This document shows, piece by piece, positions 1 through 8,086 of a DNA stretch of 64,000 nt (within the stretch, counting starts at the first letter, position 1; each line of letters starts with the position of its first letter). The DNA is from Streptomyces sp. NRRL B-3428. Its GTDB lineage: Bacteria > Actinomycetota > Actinomycetes > Streptomycetales > Streptomycetaceae. The notes under the pieces are model-generated. The model worked only from the letters and a program-made list of their open reading frames with translations. It was not told the origin of the DNA and did no database searches. Made by a program: the position numbers and the translations under genes. The DNA is taken from NCBI GenBank assembly GCA_000721375.1, contig JOGW01000019.1, positions 124,001-188,000 on the forward strand. Direction: 5' to 3'.

Positions 1-72
1 TAAAGTCTTCGGCAGCTGACCTGACCCGGTCGGCGCGAGACAGGGACGTAGACGAGGAGGTGCGAACCCACC

Positions 73-2913
73 ATGCCCACTGCCGCGCTCGCACGCCTCG
101 CACCCGTCTTCCTGCCCGCGCCCCTGCCGCGCGCGGGGCGGGTGGCCTTCTGGTCGCCGGACGATTCCGCGCTGCCCGCAGACGTGGGGGAACAGACGAC
201 TTTGACGGTTGTACGCAGGCGGGGAGCCGTGGTCCGCGGCGTCGCCGTGCCCGCAGTGACCCTCGCGGTGGACGAGGCCCTGCCCGTGTTGCTGCACGCC
301 CGGGGCGCCGGGGACGCGCACCCCGCGGCGGTGTGCTGGGGCGCGGCGGCGCAGTTCGCCCTCCACCTCGTCGCCCGCGGCCGGCTGCTGCCCGGACTCA
401 CCCGTGAGGACCTCGACGCCTGGCGCGCGGGACCCCTGGAAGCCGATGACATCCGCTATCTGCGCGCGGTCGCCGACGCGCTGCCGTACGAAGGCCACGC
501 GAGCCCGCTGCCGGACAGCAAGCCGCTGCGACTGCCCGCGCCACAAGCCCTGATGCGCTCCTTCCTGGACGCGGTCGCCGACACTCTGCCGCGTACCCCC
601 GCGGCCGCGGACGCCGTCGGCGCGCCGTTCGCCGCGCGCGCCGGGCAGCGGCTGCCGCAGGCGCGGGACTGGGCCGCGGAGGCTGCGGCCGGTATGGACA
701 CCGGAGTGCGGATCTCGCTGCGGCTCGACCTCAGCGGGTACCACCTGTTCGACCGGGGCGACGAGACGCGGCCCCAGGGCGCCGCCGCGATCGTCCAGGT
801 GCACAGCCTCGCCGACCCCACCCTCGTGATCGACGCGGCGGCGCTCTGGGCGGGCGAGGGCGACGCGGTGTTCGGACCACGCGCCCGGGTCGACGCGGCC
901 CTCGCGCTGCGCCGCGCCGCCCGCGTCTGGCCACCCCTTGAGCGGCTCACCGAGCGGGACACCCCGGACGTACTGGCGCTGGGCGAGGAGGAGTTGTACG
1001 ACCTGCTCGGCGTCGCGGCCGCACGGCTGAGCGCCGCGGGCGTGGGGGTGCACTGGCCGCGCGACCTCGCGCAGGATCTCTCCGCGGCCGCTGTGGTACG
1101 CCCGGCGCCCGGGTCGGCCACGGACGGCACCGGCTTCTTCGAGACGGAACAACTCCTCGAATTCCGCTGGCAATTGTCCCTCGGCGGGGACTCGCTCAGC
1201 GAGGCAGAGATGGATGTCCTGGCCGAGTCGCACCGGCCGGTGGTGCGGCTGCGGGACCAGTGGGTTCTGGTCGATCCCGCCCTCGTACGCAAGGCGCGCA
1301 AGCGGGAGTTGGGGCTGCTCGACCCGGTGGACGCCCTGTCGGTGGCACTCACCGGAGAGGCGGAGGTCGACGGCGAGACGGTCGAGGCCGTGCCCGTCGG
1401 GGCGCTGGCCGCCCTGCGCGCGCGGCTGACGGGAGCTCCGGCGCCCGCCGAACCGCCACCGGGGCTGCGAGCCACTCTGCGCGACTACCAACTCCGTGGG
1501 CTGACCTGGCTTGACCAGATGACCTCGCTCGGCCTCGGTGGCTGTCTCGCCGACGACATGGGCCTCGGCAAGACCATCACCCTCATCGCCCTGCACCTCA
1601 AGCGTGCCCGAAGCGAGCCGACCCTCGTGGTCTGCCCCGCCTCGCTGCTCGGCAACTGGCAGCGCGAGATCGAGAAGTTCGCCCCCGGCGTCCCGGTCCG
1701 CCGCTACCACGGGGCGGGCCGCACACTCGACGATCTCGACGGCGGCTTCGTCCTCACCACCTACGGCACGATGCGCTCCACCGCGCCCCGGCTCGCGGAC
1801 GAGTCCTGGGGCATGGTCGTCGCCGACGAGGCGCAGCATGTGAAGAACCCCATGTCCGCGACCGCCAAGGCGCTGCGCACCATCCCGGCGCCCGCGCGCG
1901 TGGCGCTCACCGGCACACCCGTGGAGAACAACCTCTCGGAGCTCTGGGCCCTGCTGGACTGGACGACCCCCGGGCTCCTCGGCCCGCTCAAGGCCTTCCG
2001 CTCCCGGCACGCGCGCGCCGTCGAGGGCGGTGAACACCCGGACGCCGCCGAGAGGTTGGCGCGCCTGGTCAGGCCCTTCCTCCTGCGCCGCCGCAAGAGC
2101 GACCCGGGGATCGTGCCCGAGCTGCCCCCGAAGACGGAGACCGATCACCCGGTCCCGCTCACCCGCGAACAGGCCGGTCTCTACGAGGCCGTGGTCCGTG
2201 AGTCGATGGCCGCGATCGAGGCGGCGGAGGGGATCGCACGCCGTGGTCTGGTCCTCAAGCTGCTCGGGGCGCTGAAGCAGATCTGCAATCACCCGGCGCA
2301 GTACCTGAAGGAGGGGCTCGCGTCGGACGGCGGGGGCCGGTCGAGCGCGTCGGGCATGGAGGTGCGCGGCGTACGGCTCGAAGGGCGCTCGGGCAAACTC
2401 GCGCTGCTCGACGAGCTGGTGGACACGATCCTGTCGGAGGACGGTTCGGTCCTGATCTTCACGCAGTACGTGGGGATGGCCCGGCTCATCGCCACGCATC
2501 TGGCCACGCGCGCGGTGCCGGTCGAGGTCCTGCACGGCGGCACACCGGTCGCGGAACGCGAGAAGATGGTCGACCGCTTCCAGGCGGGCGCGACCCCGGT
2601 GCTCGTGCTGTCGCTGAAGGCGGCCGGTACCGGCCTCAACCTGACCCGGGCGGGCCACGTGGTGCACTTCGACCGCTGGTGGAACCCGGCGGTCGAGGAA
2701 CAGGCCACGGACCGCGCGTACCGCATCGGCCAGACCCAGCCGGTCCAGGTCCACCGTCTGATCACCGAGGGCACGGTGGAGGACCGGATCGCGGAAATGC
2801 TGGCGGCGAAGAGGGAGTTGGCGGAGGCGATCCTGGGTTCCGGTGAGTCCGCGCTGACCGAGCTCACCGATCGTGACCTGGCCGATCTGGTCTCTCTGCG
2901 GAGGTCGGCATGA
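73..2913 (+). CDS. SNF2/SWI2-family DNA-dependent ATPase (helicase-like)
   Basis: A 946-residue SNF2-family motor. The N-terminal ~470 residues are an accessory region; the ATPase core follows with Walker A DMGLGKT (about 495-501), DEAQH box (585-589), the GTPVENN segment, and C-terminal helicase motifs ending in TDRAYRIGQ (about 879-887). These families translocate on duplex DNA and remodel protein-DNA complexes rather than unwind DNA. The ATG is preceded by AGGAGGT, and the stop overlaps the start of the SWIM zinc-finger gene by four bases (ATGA), so the two are translationally coupled. SNF2-SWIM pairs recur in actinobacteria, but the substrate is unknown. The family call is firm; the role is inferred. 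Confidence 0.95.
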   Translation: MPTAALARLAPVFLPAPLPRAGRVAFWSPDDSALPADVGEQTTLTVVRRRGAVVRGVAVPAVTLAVDEALPVLLHARGAGDAHPAAVCWGAAAQFALHLVARGRLLPGLTREDLDAWRAGPLEADDIRYLRAVADALPYEGHASPLPDSKPLRLPAPQALMRSFLDAVADTLPRTPAAADAVGAPFAARAGQRLPQARDWAAEAAAGMDTGVRISLRLDLSGYHLFDRGDETRPQGAAAIVQVHSLADPTLVIDAAALWAGEGDAVFGPRARVDAALALRRAARVWPPLERLTERDTPDVLALGEEELYDLLGVAAARLSAAGVGVHWPRDLAQDLSAAAVVRPAPGSATDGTGFFETEQLLEFRWQLSLGGDSLSEAEMDVLAESHRPVVRLRDQWVLVDPALVRKARKRELGLLDPVDALSVALTGEAEVDGETVEAVPVGALAALRARLTGAPAPAEPPPGLRATLRDYQLRGLTWLDQMTSLGLGGCLADDMGLGKTITLIALHLKRARSEPTLVVCPASLLGNWQREIEKFAPGVPVRRYHGAGRTLDDLDGGFVLTTYGTMRSTAPRLADESWGMVVADEAQHVKNPMSATAKALRTIPAPARVALTGTPVENNLSELWALLDWTTPGLLGPLKAFRSRHARAVEGGEHPDAAERLARLVRPFLLRRRKSDPGIVPELPPKTETDHPVPLTREQAGLYEAVVRESMAAIEAAEGIARRGLVLKLLGALKQICNHPAQYLKEGLASDGGGRSSASGMEVRGVRLEGRSGKLALLDELVDTILSEDGSVLIFTQYVGMARLIATHLATRAVPVEVLHGGTPVAEREKMVDRFQAGATPVLVLSLKAAGTGLNLTRAGHVVHFDRWWNPAVEEQATDRAYRIGQTQPVQVHRLITEGTVEDRIAEMLAAKRELAEAILGSGESALTELTDRDLADLVSLRRSA

Positions 2914-5747
2914 CACCCGGCGGCAGCCCGGCGGACCGGGCACGCGAGGCGCTGCGGGCTGCTCGGGCGGAGCGGGAGCGGGAGCGGTCGGGAGCGGGGT
3001 CCGGTGCCAGGGAGGCGCGGGAGGGCGACGCGTCCGAAGGGCCCGGGGGCGGGGACCCCTCGGTGCCGGGTGCGGCGTCGGAGGCTGCGACGACCGGCCT
3101 CGGGTCTCCGCCGGCGGATTTCTCGGTCCCGGATGCGGGGAGCGGAGACCTGCGGCCGGAGTCGGCGGGGGACGGCTCGGACGCACCGTCGGTCCCCGCC
3201 GTGGATCAGGGCGCGGACTCCTCGACGGGTGCGCGGATGGCTGCCGTTGAGCGGTTCGCCGCCGGCGTGGACGATCCGGAATCGTCGGATGCTGCGGAGC
3301 CGTCGGATGTTGCGGAGCCGTCGGATGTTGCGGAGTCGTCGGACGGCAAGCGGGCACCACAGGCGCCGGGATCGTCCGTGCGGACCGCTCGGTCGCGTCC
3401 GGCGGATGTCGCACGGGCGGCGCTTCGGGCGGCACGTTCGGGTGCGAGCGGTGGAGAGCGGAGTGCCGCCGGGGCGGGCGGTGTTGAAGATGTGTCGCCG
3501 GGTCGGCAGGAGGCGGTGGGCCGGGCGAACAGTGATGCTTCTGATCCTGCGCCGACAGTCGGCCCCGGGACTGCCCCTGCAGCCGTGGGCGGCGAAGGGC
3601 GGCCTGCCGGCCACGAGGCGGATGTGGCGCGGGCCGCGCTCCGGGAAGCACGGGCACGGCAGGCGGCGGCTCGTGAGGTGGAGCGGGCGGAGCGCGCAGC
3701 GGTTCGGGGGGATGTGAGCGCCGAGCGGGTGGCTGCGCGGGGTGACGCGGGGACCGAGCGCACGGCCGCTCGGAGGGACACGGGGGCGGCGCGCGAGGAG
3801 GGGCGCACGGAGGAGCAGGCGAGGGCGGAGCGCGAGGCGGCTCGTAAGGAGGAGCCGGACGCGCGGGAGGAGGCGAGTAAGGGCACCAGCCCGGTAAGTC
3901 GTCCGGCGGGCCCGCGGCCCGCGGCCCGAGCCCGAGCCCGTGGGCGACTGCAGGAGGGGCAGGGCGAGTCGGGGCGCGCCGCGCGTCGCAGTCCCGGTTC
4001 CGGTGGGCCGCGTGGGGTGTCGGCGGACCTGGCCGGTCTGCTGCACAGCCTTGAGCGCGGCGCGGGCGGGCAACTTGCTGACAGGCGGCGCGCGGACGAG
4101 TCCACCACGCCGGACGGGCCCGGCAGGTCGGCTGGGCCCGCCATGCCGGACGAGCCCGCCATGCCGGACGAGCCCGCCATGCCGGACGAGCCCGCCATGC
4201 CGGACGAGCCCGCCATGCCCTCCGGACGACCCACTCCCGCCCAGCCCTTGGACGCCGACCTGCCCGCCGACCGTGGCTCCCTGCCCATCGAACGCGGCTC
4301 CTTGCCCGCCGATCGTGGCTCCCTGCCTGCCGACCGAGGCGCCTTGCCCGCCGATCGTGGCTCCCTGCCTGCCGACCGAGGCGCATTGCCCGCCGATCGT
4401 GGCTCCCTGCCAGTCGAACGCGGCTCCTTGCCCGCCGACCGAAGCTCCCTGCCCGCCGACCGAGGCGCCCTGTCCACCGACCGCGGCGCCCAGACCGCCC
4501 ACCCCGGCTCCGTCCAGGACCTCCGCCGAACTTTCTCCGCCCTGCCCCAACGCCCCACCACCGAGGGCGACTTCGCCGACACCTGGTGGGGCAACGCGTG
4601 GGTGCATGCGCTGGAGGACGTGGCCGCGGATCCGGCCAGGCTCAGGCGTGGCCGGGGGTACGCGGATCAGGGGCACGTGGAGGCGATCACCGTCACACCC
4701 GGCAATGTGCTCGCCTACGTGCAGGGCAGCCGGCAGCGCCCGTACCGGACCCGTATCCGGCTGCGGACGCTGGACGACGCCGACTGGGAGCGTTTCCTCG
4801 ACGCCGCCGCCGACCATCCGGGGCATCTCGCCGCGCTGCTCGACAGGGAGCTGCCGCAGGGGCTCGCCGATCTCGGTGTGGGCCTGCTGCCGGGGCCCGG
4901 CGACCTCCAACCCGACTGTTCCTGCCCGGACTTCGGCCACCCTTGCAAGCACGCCGCCGCCCTGTGCTACCAGACGGCCCGGCTGCTCGACGCCGACCCC
5001 TTCGTCCTGCTGCTGCTTCGCGGCCGCGGCGAGCACTGGCTCCTCGACACCCTCGCACGGCGCAACGCCCACCGAGCCGCGCGAGCGGAGGCGTCCGCCC
5101 CGCCGATGCCCGGCGTACGGGCCGCTCAGGCCCTGGAGCCCCGCACCCTGCCGCCGCTCCCCGCGCCCCTGCCCAGGCCCGCACATCCGGGCCCGCCGCC
5201 CGCGTACCCGTCCGCGCCGGGCGGACCCGACCCCCTGGGTCTCGACCAGTTGGCGACCGACGCGGCCGCCCGCGCCCACGCGCTCCTGGGCACGGGCGAG
5301 GACCCCATCGCCGAACTCACGCTCTGGCAGGACGCCGTACGTATCGCCGCCGGCCAGCCCGGCTCCGGACTCACCGGGGCGACCCGGGCGCTCTATGCCC
5401 AACTGGCCGCGGCGGCGGACCGTTCGACCACGGATCTCGCCCGTGCGGTGGCCGCCTGGCGGCAGGGCGGCCTCGACGGCCTGTCCGTCCTGGAGGACAC
5501 CTGGAATCCCCCGGCGGGCCCCTTCGACCAGGCCCGCCCGGCGCTGCTCGCCGCGGAACACCCCGCGTTCCGCCCCCGCGCCAATCACCTCACCCACCCG
5601 GACGGCCACCTCCAGCTCCGCTACGGCCGCGACGGCTACTGGTACCCGTACGAATCGGAGCCCGGCCGCGACGACTGGTGGCCGAGGGGGACGAGGGATC
5701 TGGACCCGGTGGGCGCCCTGTCGGCCTCCGGCTCGACCGGTGGCTGA
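2910..5747 (+). CDS. SWIM zinc-finger protein with long low-complexity, repeat-rich N-terminus
   Basis: 945 residues. The C-terminal ~390 residues form the conserved part: a FADTWWGNAW block near 555 and a SWIM finger, C-x-C-x6-C-x-H, at C670, C672, C679 and H681. The first ~540 residues are disordered, Ala/Arg/Glu/Pro-rich, and contain three tandem repeat blocks (hexad SDVAEP, hexad MPDEPA and heptad LPADRGS), each kept in frame. SWIM domains bind DNA or protein and accompany SNF2 ATPases. The gene starts inside the stop of the upstream SNF2 gene, which points to one complex. The N-terminal expansion is much longer than a SWIM protein needs and probably varies between strains. Confidence 0.92.
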   Translation: MTPGGSPADRAREALRAARAERERERSGAGSGAREAREGDASEGPGGGDPSVPGAASEAATTGLGSPPADFSVPDAGSGDLRPESAGDGSDAPSVPAVDQGADSSTGARMAAVERFAAGVDDPESSDAAEPSDVAEPSDVAESSDGKRAPQAPGSSVRTARSRPADVARAALRAARSGASGGERSAAGAGGVEDVSPGRQEAVGRANSDASDPAPTVGPGTAPAAVGGEGRPAGHEADVARAALREARARQAAAREVERAERAAVRGDVSAERVAARGDAGTERTAARRDTGAAREEGRTEEQARAEREAARKEEPDAREEASKGTSPVSRPAGPRPAARARARGRLQEGQGESGRAARRSPGSGGPRGVSADLAGLLHSLERGAGGQLADRRRADESTTPDGPGRSAGPAMPDEPAMPDEPAMPDEPAMPDEPAMPSGRPTPAQPLDADLPADRGSLPIERGSLPADRGSLPADRGALPADRGSLPADRGALPADRGSLPVERGSLPADRSSLPADRGALSTDRGAQTAHPGSVQDLRRTFSALPQRPTTEGDFADTWWGNAWVHALEDVAADPARLRRGRGYADQGHVEAITVTPGNVLAYVQGSRQRPYRTRIRLRTLDDADWERFLDAAADHPGHLAALLDRELPQGLADLGVGLLPGPGDLQPDCSCPDFGHPCKHAAALCYQTARLLDADPFVLLLLRGRGEHWLLDTLARRNAHRAARAEASAPPMPGVRAAQALEPRTLPPLPAPLPRPAHPGPPPAYPSAPGGPDPLGLDQLATDAAARAHALLGTGEDPIAELTLWQDAVRIAAGQPGSGLTGATRALYAQLAAAADRSTTDLARAVAAWRQGGLDGLSVLEDTWNPPAGPFDQARPALLAAEHPAFRPRANHLTHPDGHLQLRYGRDGYWYPYESEPGRDDWWPRGTRDLDPVGALSASGSTGG
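3279..3350 (+). repeat. 18-bp in-frame tandem repeat (four hexads)
   Basis: Four consecutive 18-nt units encode ESSDAA, EPSDVA, EPSDVA and ESSDGK inside the SWIM protein. The unit length keeps the frame, so copy-number change would not disrupt translation. Confidence 0.85.
4143..4214 (+). repeat. 18-bp tandem repeat encoding MPDEPA x4
   Basis: Four essentially identical 18-nt units encode MPDEPA four times; a fifth partial unit reads MPSG. Near-identity at DNA level suggests recent slippage expansion. Confidence 0.95.
4260..4490 (+). repeat. 21-bp tandem repeat encoding LPADRG[S/A] x11
   Basis: Eleven 21-nt units encode heptads of the form LPADRGS, with variants LPIERGS, LPVERGS, LPADRSS and LSTDRGA. 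The units alternate in patterns (S/A at position 7), consistent with duplication of two-unit blocks. The repeat lies immediately upstream of the conserved SWIM-containing region and acts as a linker at protein level. Confidence 0.92.
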
Positions 5748-5869
5748 GCCGGAGACCGACAACGCCCCTGCGGGCAGCTCCACGTGATCACTCACCCCGG
5801 ATGTGCTGGAACAGCGCCTGGAGGATTACCTCCCGTCGCTGTTCAGCGATACGGCTCACCTCGCTCCGC

Positions 5870-7885
5870 CTACCGCAACCGCACCACCGTCAACAGATAC
5901 TCCTTCCGGTTCAACGGATTGTGATCCGTCCGCGCCCGCGCAGGAGCCTCTCCGCTCACCGGCCGGTACCCGGCGAACGCCGACTCCACGACCCCCTCGC
6001 CGCGCGTCAACCCCGGGAGCAGCTGGCCCAGTTGATGCAGGCTGCCCGCCGGGATCTCGCCCTCGAGGACACCTGCCGCACCCCGGATCTCCGGCGTCGC
6101 GGGCACGGCTCGCAGGCGCCCGAGCAGCGGCAGCACCGGGCCGAGCGTGTCCGCGGGCAGGTCGAGGCGGAAGTGGTGCACGGGCTCTTCGACCCGCGTG
6201 CCCGCCTCACGCAGCGCGTCCATCAGGACGAGCGGGGTGACCTGACGGAAGTCACGGGCCGTGCTCGACATGCTCTTGTCGAACGTGGCGTGCGAGTGAC
6301 TCTGACGCGGCCAGTAGCCCGAGTGCGTCATCGTCACCGCGCAGTCGACGACCCGCCAGCCGAGCAGCCCCTGGGTCAGGGTCTCGTGCACCGTCTCCTC
6401 GACGGCTTTGAAGAACGCGTACGGCATGGAGCCGAGTTCGACCTCCAGACCGAACGAGATTCCGCTGCCGGGCGGCGCCGGTTCCACCCGCAGGCCGACC
6501 GTGCCGAGGAAGGGCAGGAGGTCCTTCTCGTAGCCGTACCCGACTCCGGTCGGCCGCTCGACGCAGATCGTCGTCGTCTCACGGAAGGCGACGTCGAGCC
6601 CGAACTCCTCGGCGAGCGTGGTCTGGATGACCTCCTTCTGCACCTCGCCGTACAGGGAGAGATACACCTCGCCGCGTACGTCGTCCTGGCGGAGGTCGAT
6701 CAGGGGGTCCTGTTCGGCGAGTTGGGCGAGGGCCAGGTGCAGGGAGCCCCGGTCCGTTCCCGTGCCGGGGACCACGACGGTCTCCAGGGTGGGCGGCGCG
6801 AAGTGGCGCTGCGCGGAGTCCTTGCGGGCCTCGCCCACCCAGTCGCCGATCCGCACCTCGCCAAGACCCCACACCTTGGCGATCTCACCGGCCCGCACCT
6901 GTGGCCGGCGCACCCCGGCGCCCTCGTGGAAGACCTCGACCGCCGTCACCTTGCCGAACGCCTCATGCTGCGCTTCCTCCCGGCCGACCGGGACACGGTC
7001 GCGTACGGCCAAGGAGCCCGAGAACATCCGTACGTAGGCGATCTTCTCCCCGGCCCCGCCGCGCTCCACCTTGAACACCGTGCCCGAAAGATGCCCGTCG
7101 CCGGGAGCGGCGGAAGGCAGCAGCGTGCGGATGGCGTCCATGAGGCGGGGCACTCCGGCGCCGGTCATCGCCGAGCCGTAGAAGACCGGGTGCACGAGGC
7201 AGTCCCGGGTCTGCTCGGCCAGTGAGCCGAGCAGCCGCTCGTACGGGACGGCCGAATCCTCCACGTAGGCGGAAAGGAGTTCGTCGTCCTGCTCGGCCAG
7301 CAGCTCGACCAGGTTCCGGCGGAAGGCCTCGTCCGCGGGACCGTACGCGAGGGCCTCGGCCGCACGGGTGCCGATGGCACGCACCGGACCCATCGCGGGC
7401 GCGGCAGGGGTGAGGCGCCGGGTGATCTGCTCCAGGGCGCGCGCGTCATCGGCGCCACCCCGGTCGATCTTGTTGACGAAGATCAGCGTGGGGATGCCGA
7501 GCCGGCGCAGCGTCCGCAGCAGGATCCGCGTCTGGGCCTGGACGCCCTCGACGGCGGAGATCACGAGTACGGCGCCGTCGAGCACGCTGAGCACCCGTTC
7601 CACCTCGGCGATGAAGTCGGGGTGGCCGGGGGTGTCGATGAGATTGACGGTCACCCGGTCCTCGGGCGGGCCGAGAGGGAACGAGACGACCGCGGACTTG
7701 ATGGTGATCCCGCGGCGCCGCTCCAGAGCGAGCGAATCCGTCCGCGTACTTCCTTCGTCGACGCTGCCGGGAGCGTCGATCACACCGGCGGCGTGAAGGA
7801 GCCGCTCGGTCAGGCTGGTCTTACCCGCGTCGACATGGGCGAGAATGCCCAGATTCAGCGACGGGGTCGGGGTCGGTGATGACAC
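5870..7885 (-). CDS. Tet(M)/OtrA-like ribosome-protection translational GTPase
   Basis: 671 residues, the usual length for tetracycline ribosomal-protection proteins. G1 is AHVDAGKTSL (16-25), G3 is DTPGHPDF (84-91), G4 is NKID (138-141), followed by EF-G-like domains through an EF-G-type C-terminus. Such proteins bind the ribosomal A-site region and dislodge tetracycline; many Streptomyces homologues are intrinsic and of unproven specificity. The start is GTG, with AAGGA upstream, and it lies inside a longer leader ORF (7821-7949) and in the 3' arm of a small hairpin, which suggests translational control. It is convergent with the SWIM gene. Ribosome protection is a family inference, and tetracycline resistance itself is not shown. 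Confidence 0.88.
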   Translation of the reverse strand: MSSPTPTPSLNLGILAHVDAGKTSLTERLLHAAGVIDAPGSVDEGSTRTDSLALERRRGITIKSAVVSFPLGPPEDRVTVNLIDTPGHPDFIAEVERVLSVLDGAVLVISAVEGVQAQTRILLRTLRRLGIPTLIFVNKIDRGGADDARALEQITRRLTPAAPAMGPVRAIGTRAAEALAYGPADEAFRRNLVELLAEQDDELLSAYVEDSAVPYERLLGSLAEQTRDCLVHPVFYGSAMTGAGVPRLMDAIRTLLPSAAPGDGHLSGTVFKVERGGAGEKIAYVRMFSGSLAVRDRVPVGREEAQHEAFGKVTAVEVFHEGAGVRRPQVRAGEIAKVWGLGEVRIGDWVGEARKDSAQRHFAPPTLETVVVPGTGTDRGSLHLALAQLAEQDPLIDLRQDDVRGEVYLSLYGEVQKEVIQTTLAEEFGLDVAFRETTTICVERPTGVGYGYEKDLLPFLGTVGLRVEPAPPGSGISFGLEVELGSMPYAFFKAVEETVHETLTQGLLGWRVVDCAVTMTHSGYWPRQSHSHATFDKSMSSTARDFRQVTPLVLMDALREAGTRVEEPVHHFRLDLPADTLGPVLPLLGRLRAVPATPEIRGAAGVLEGEIPAGSLHQLGQLLPGLTRGEGVVESAFAGYRPVSGEAPARARTDHNPLNRKEYLLTVVRLR

Positions 7886-7949
7886 GTAGCGTCATGTCCT
7901 TCGAGGAGGGGGCTGGGGTCAGCGAGAGGGACATGAATGTCTGGCGCAT
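7821..7949 (-). CDS. Putative 42-residue leader peptide overlapping the ribosome-protection gene
   Basis: A short ORF beginning MRQTFMSLSLTPAPSS has a very strong ribosome site (TTAGAGGAGGT) ten bases upstream of its ATG. It runs through the GTG start of the downstream GTPase in another frame and stops (TAA) about 60 nt inside it. Ribosomes translating it would melt the hairpin holding the downstream start. It is too short for homology, so function is inferred from position, ribosome site and structure. Confidence 0.6.
   Translation of the reverse strand: MRQTFMSLSLTPAPSSKDMTLRVITDPDPVAESGHSRPCRRG
7879..7895 (-). promoter_or_regulatory. Hairpin sequestering the GTG start of the ribosome-protection gene
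   Basis: On the minus strand ATGACGC-TAC-GTGTCAT folds into a seven-pair stem with one G-U pair and a three-base loop. The GTG start codon (7885-7883) is within the 3' arm. In addition, the leader ribosome site GAGGAGG (7965-7959) is exactly complementary to CCTCCTC at 7909-7903, so alternative pairings are possible. No RNA folding calculation was run. Confidence 0.5.
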
Positions 7950-8086
7950 GACCGGATACCTCCTCTAAGGGCCGCTGTTGGACGGCCGACCTGGGCGAGT
8001 AGAGCAGCGTCCGCGGGGGCGCTGCAACCGAATATCCGGTCGCCCGCGCCACCTCACTGTGGTCGCCTCGCGCCGCCCGCCCACCT

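Noticed and set aside
4143..4490. CRISPR-like array
   Set aside because: The units are adjacent 18- and 21-nt repeats with no spacers, in frame within a coding sequence.
2289..5795. Long minus-strand open frame of about 1168 codons opposite the helicase and SWIM genes
   Set aside because: It is antisense to two well-supported genes, and its translation is low-complexity Arg/Gly/Pro with no ribosome site. It reflects high third-position G+C.
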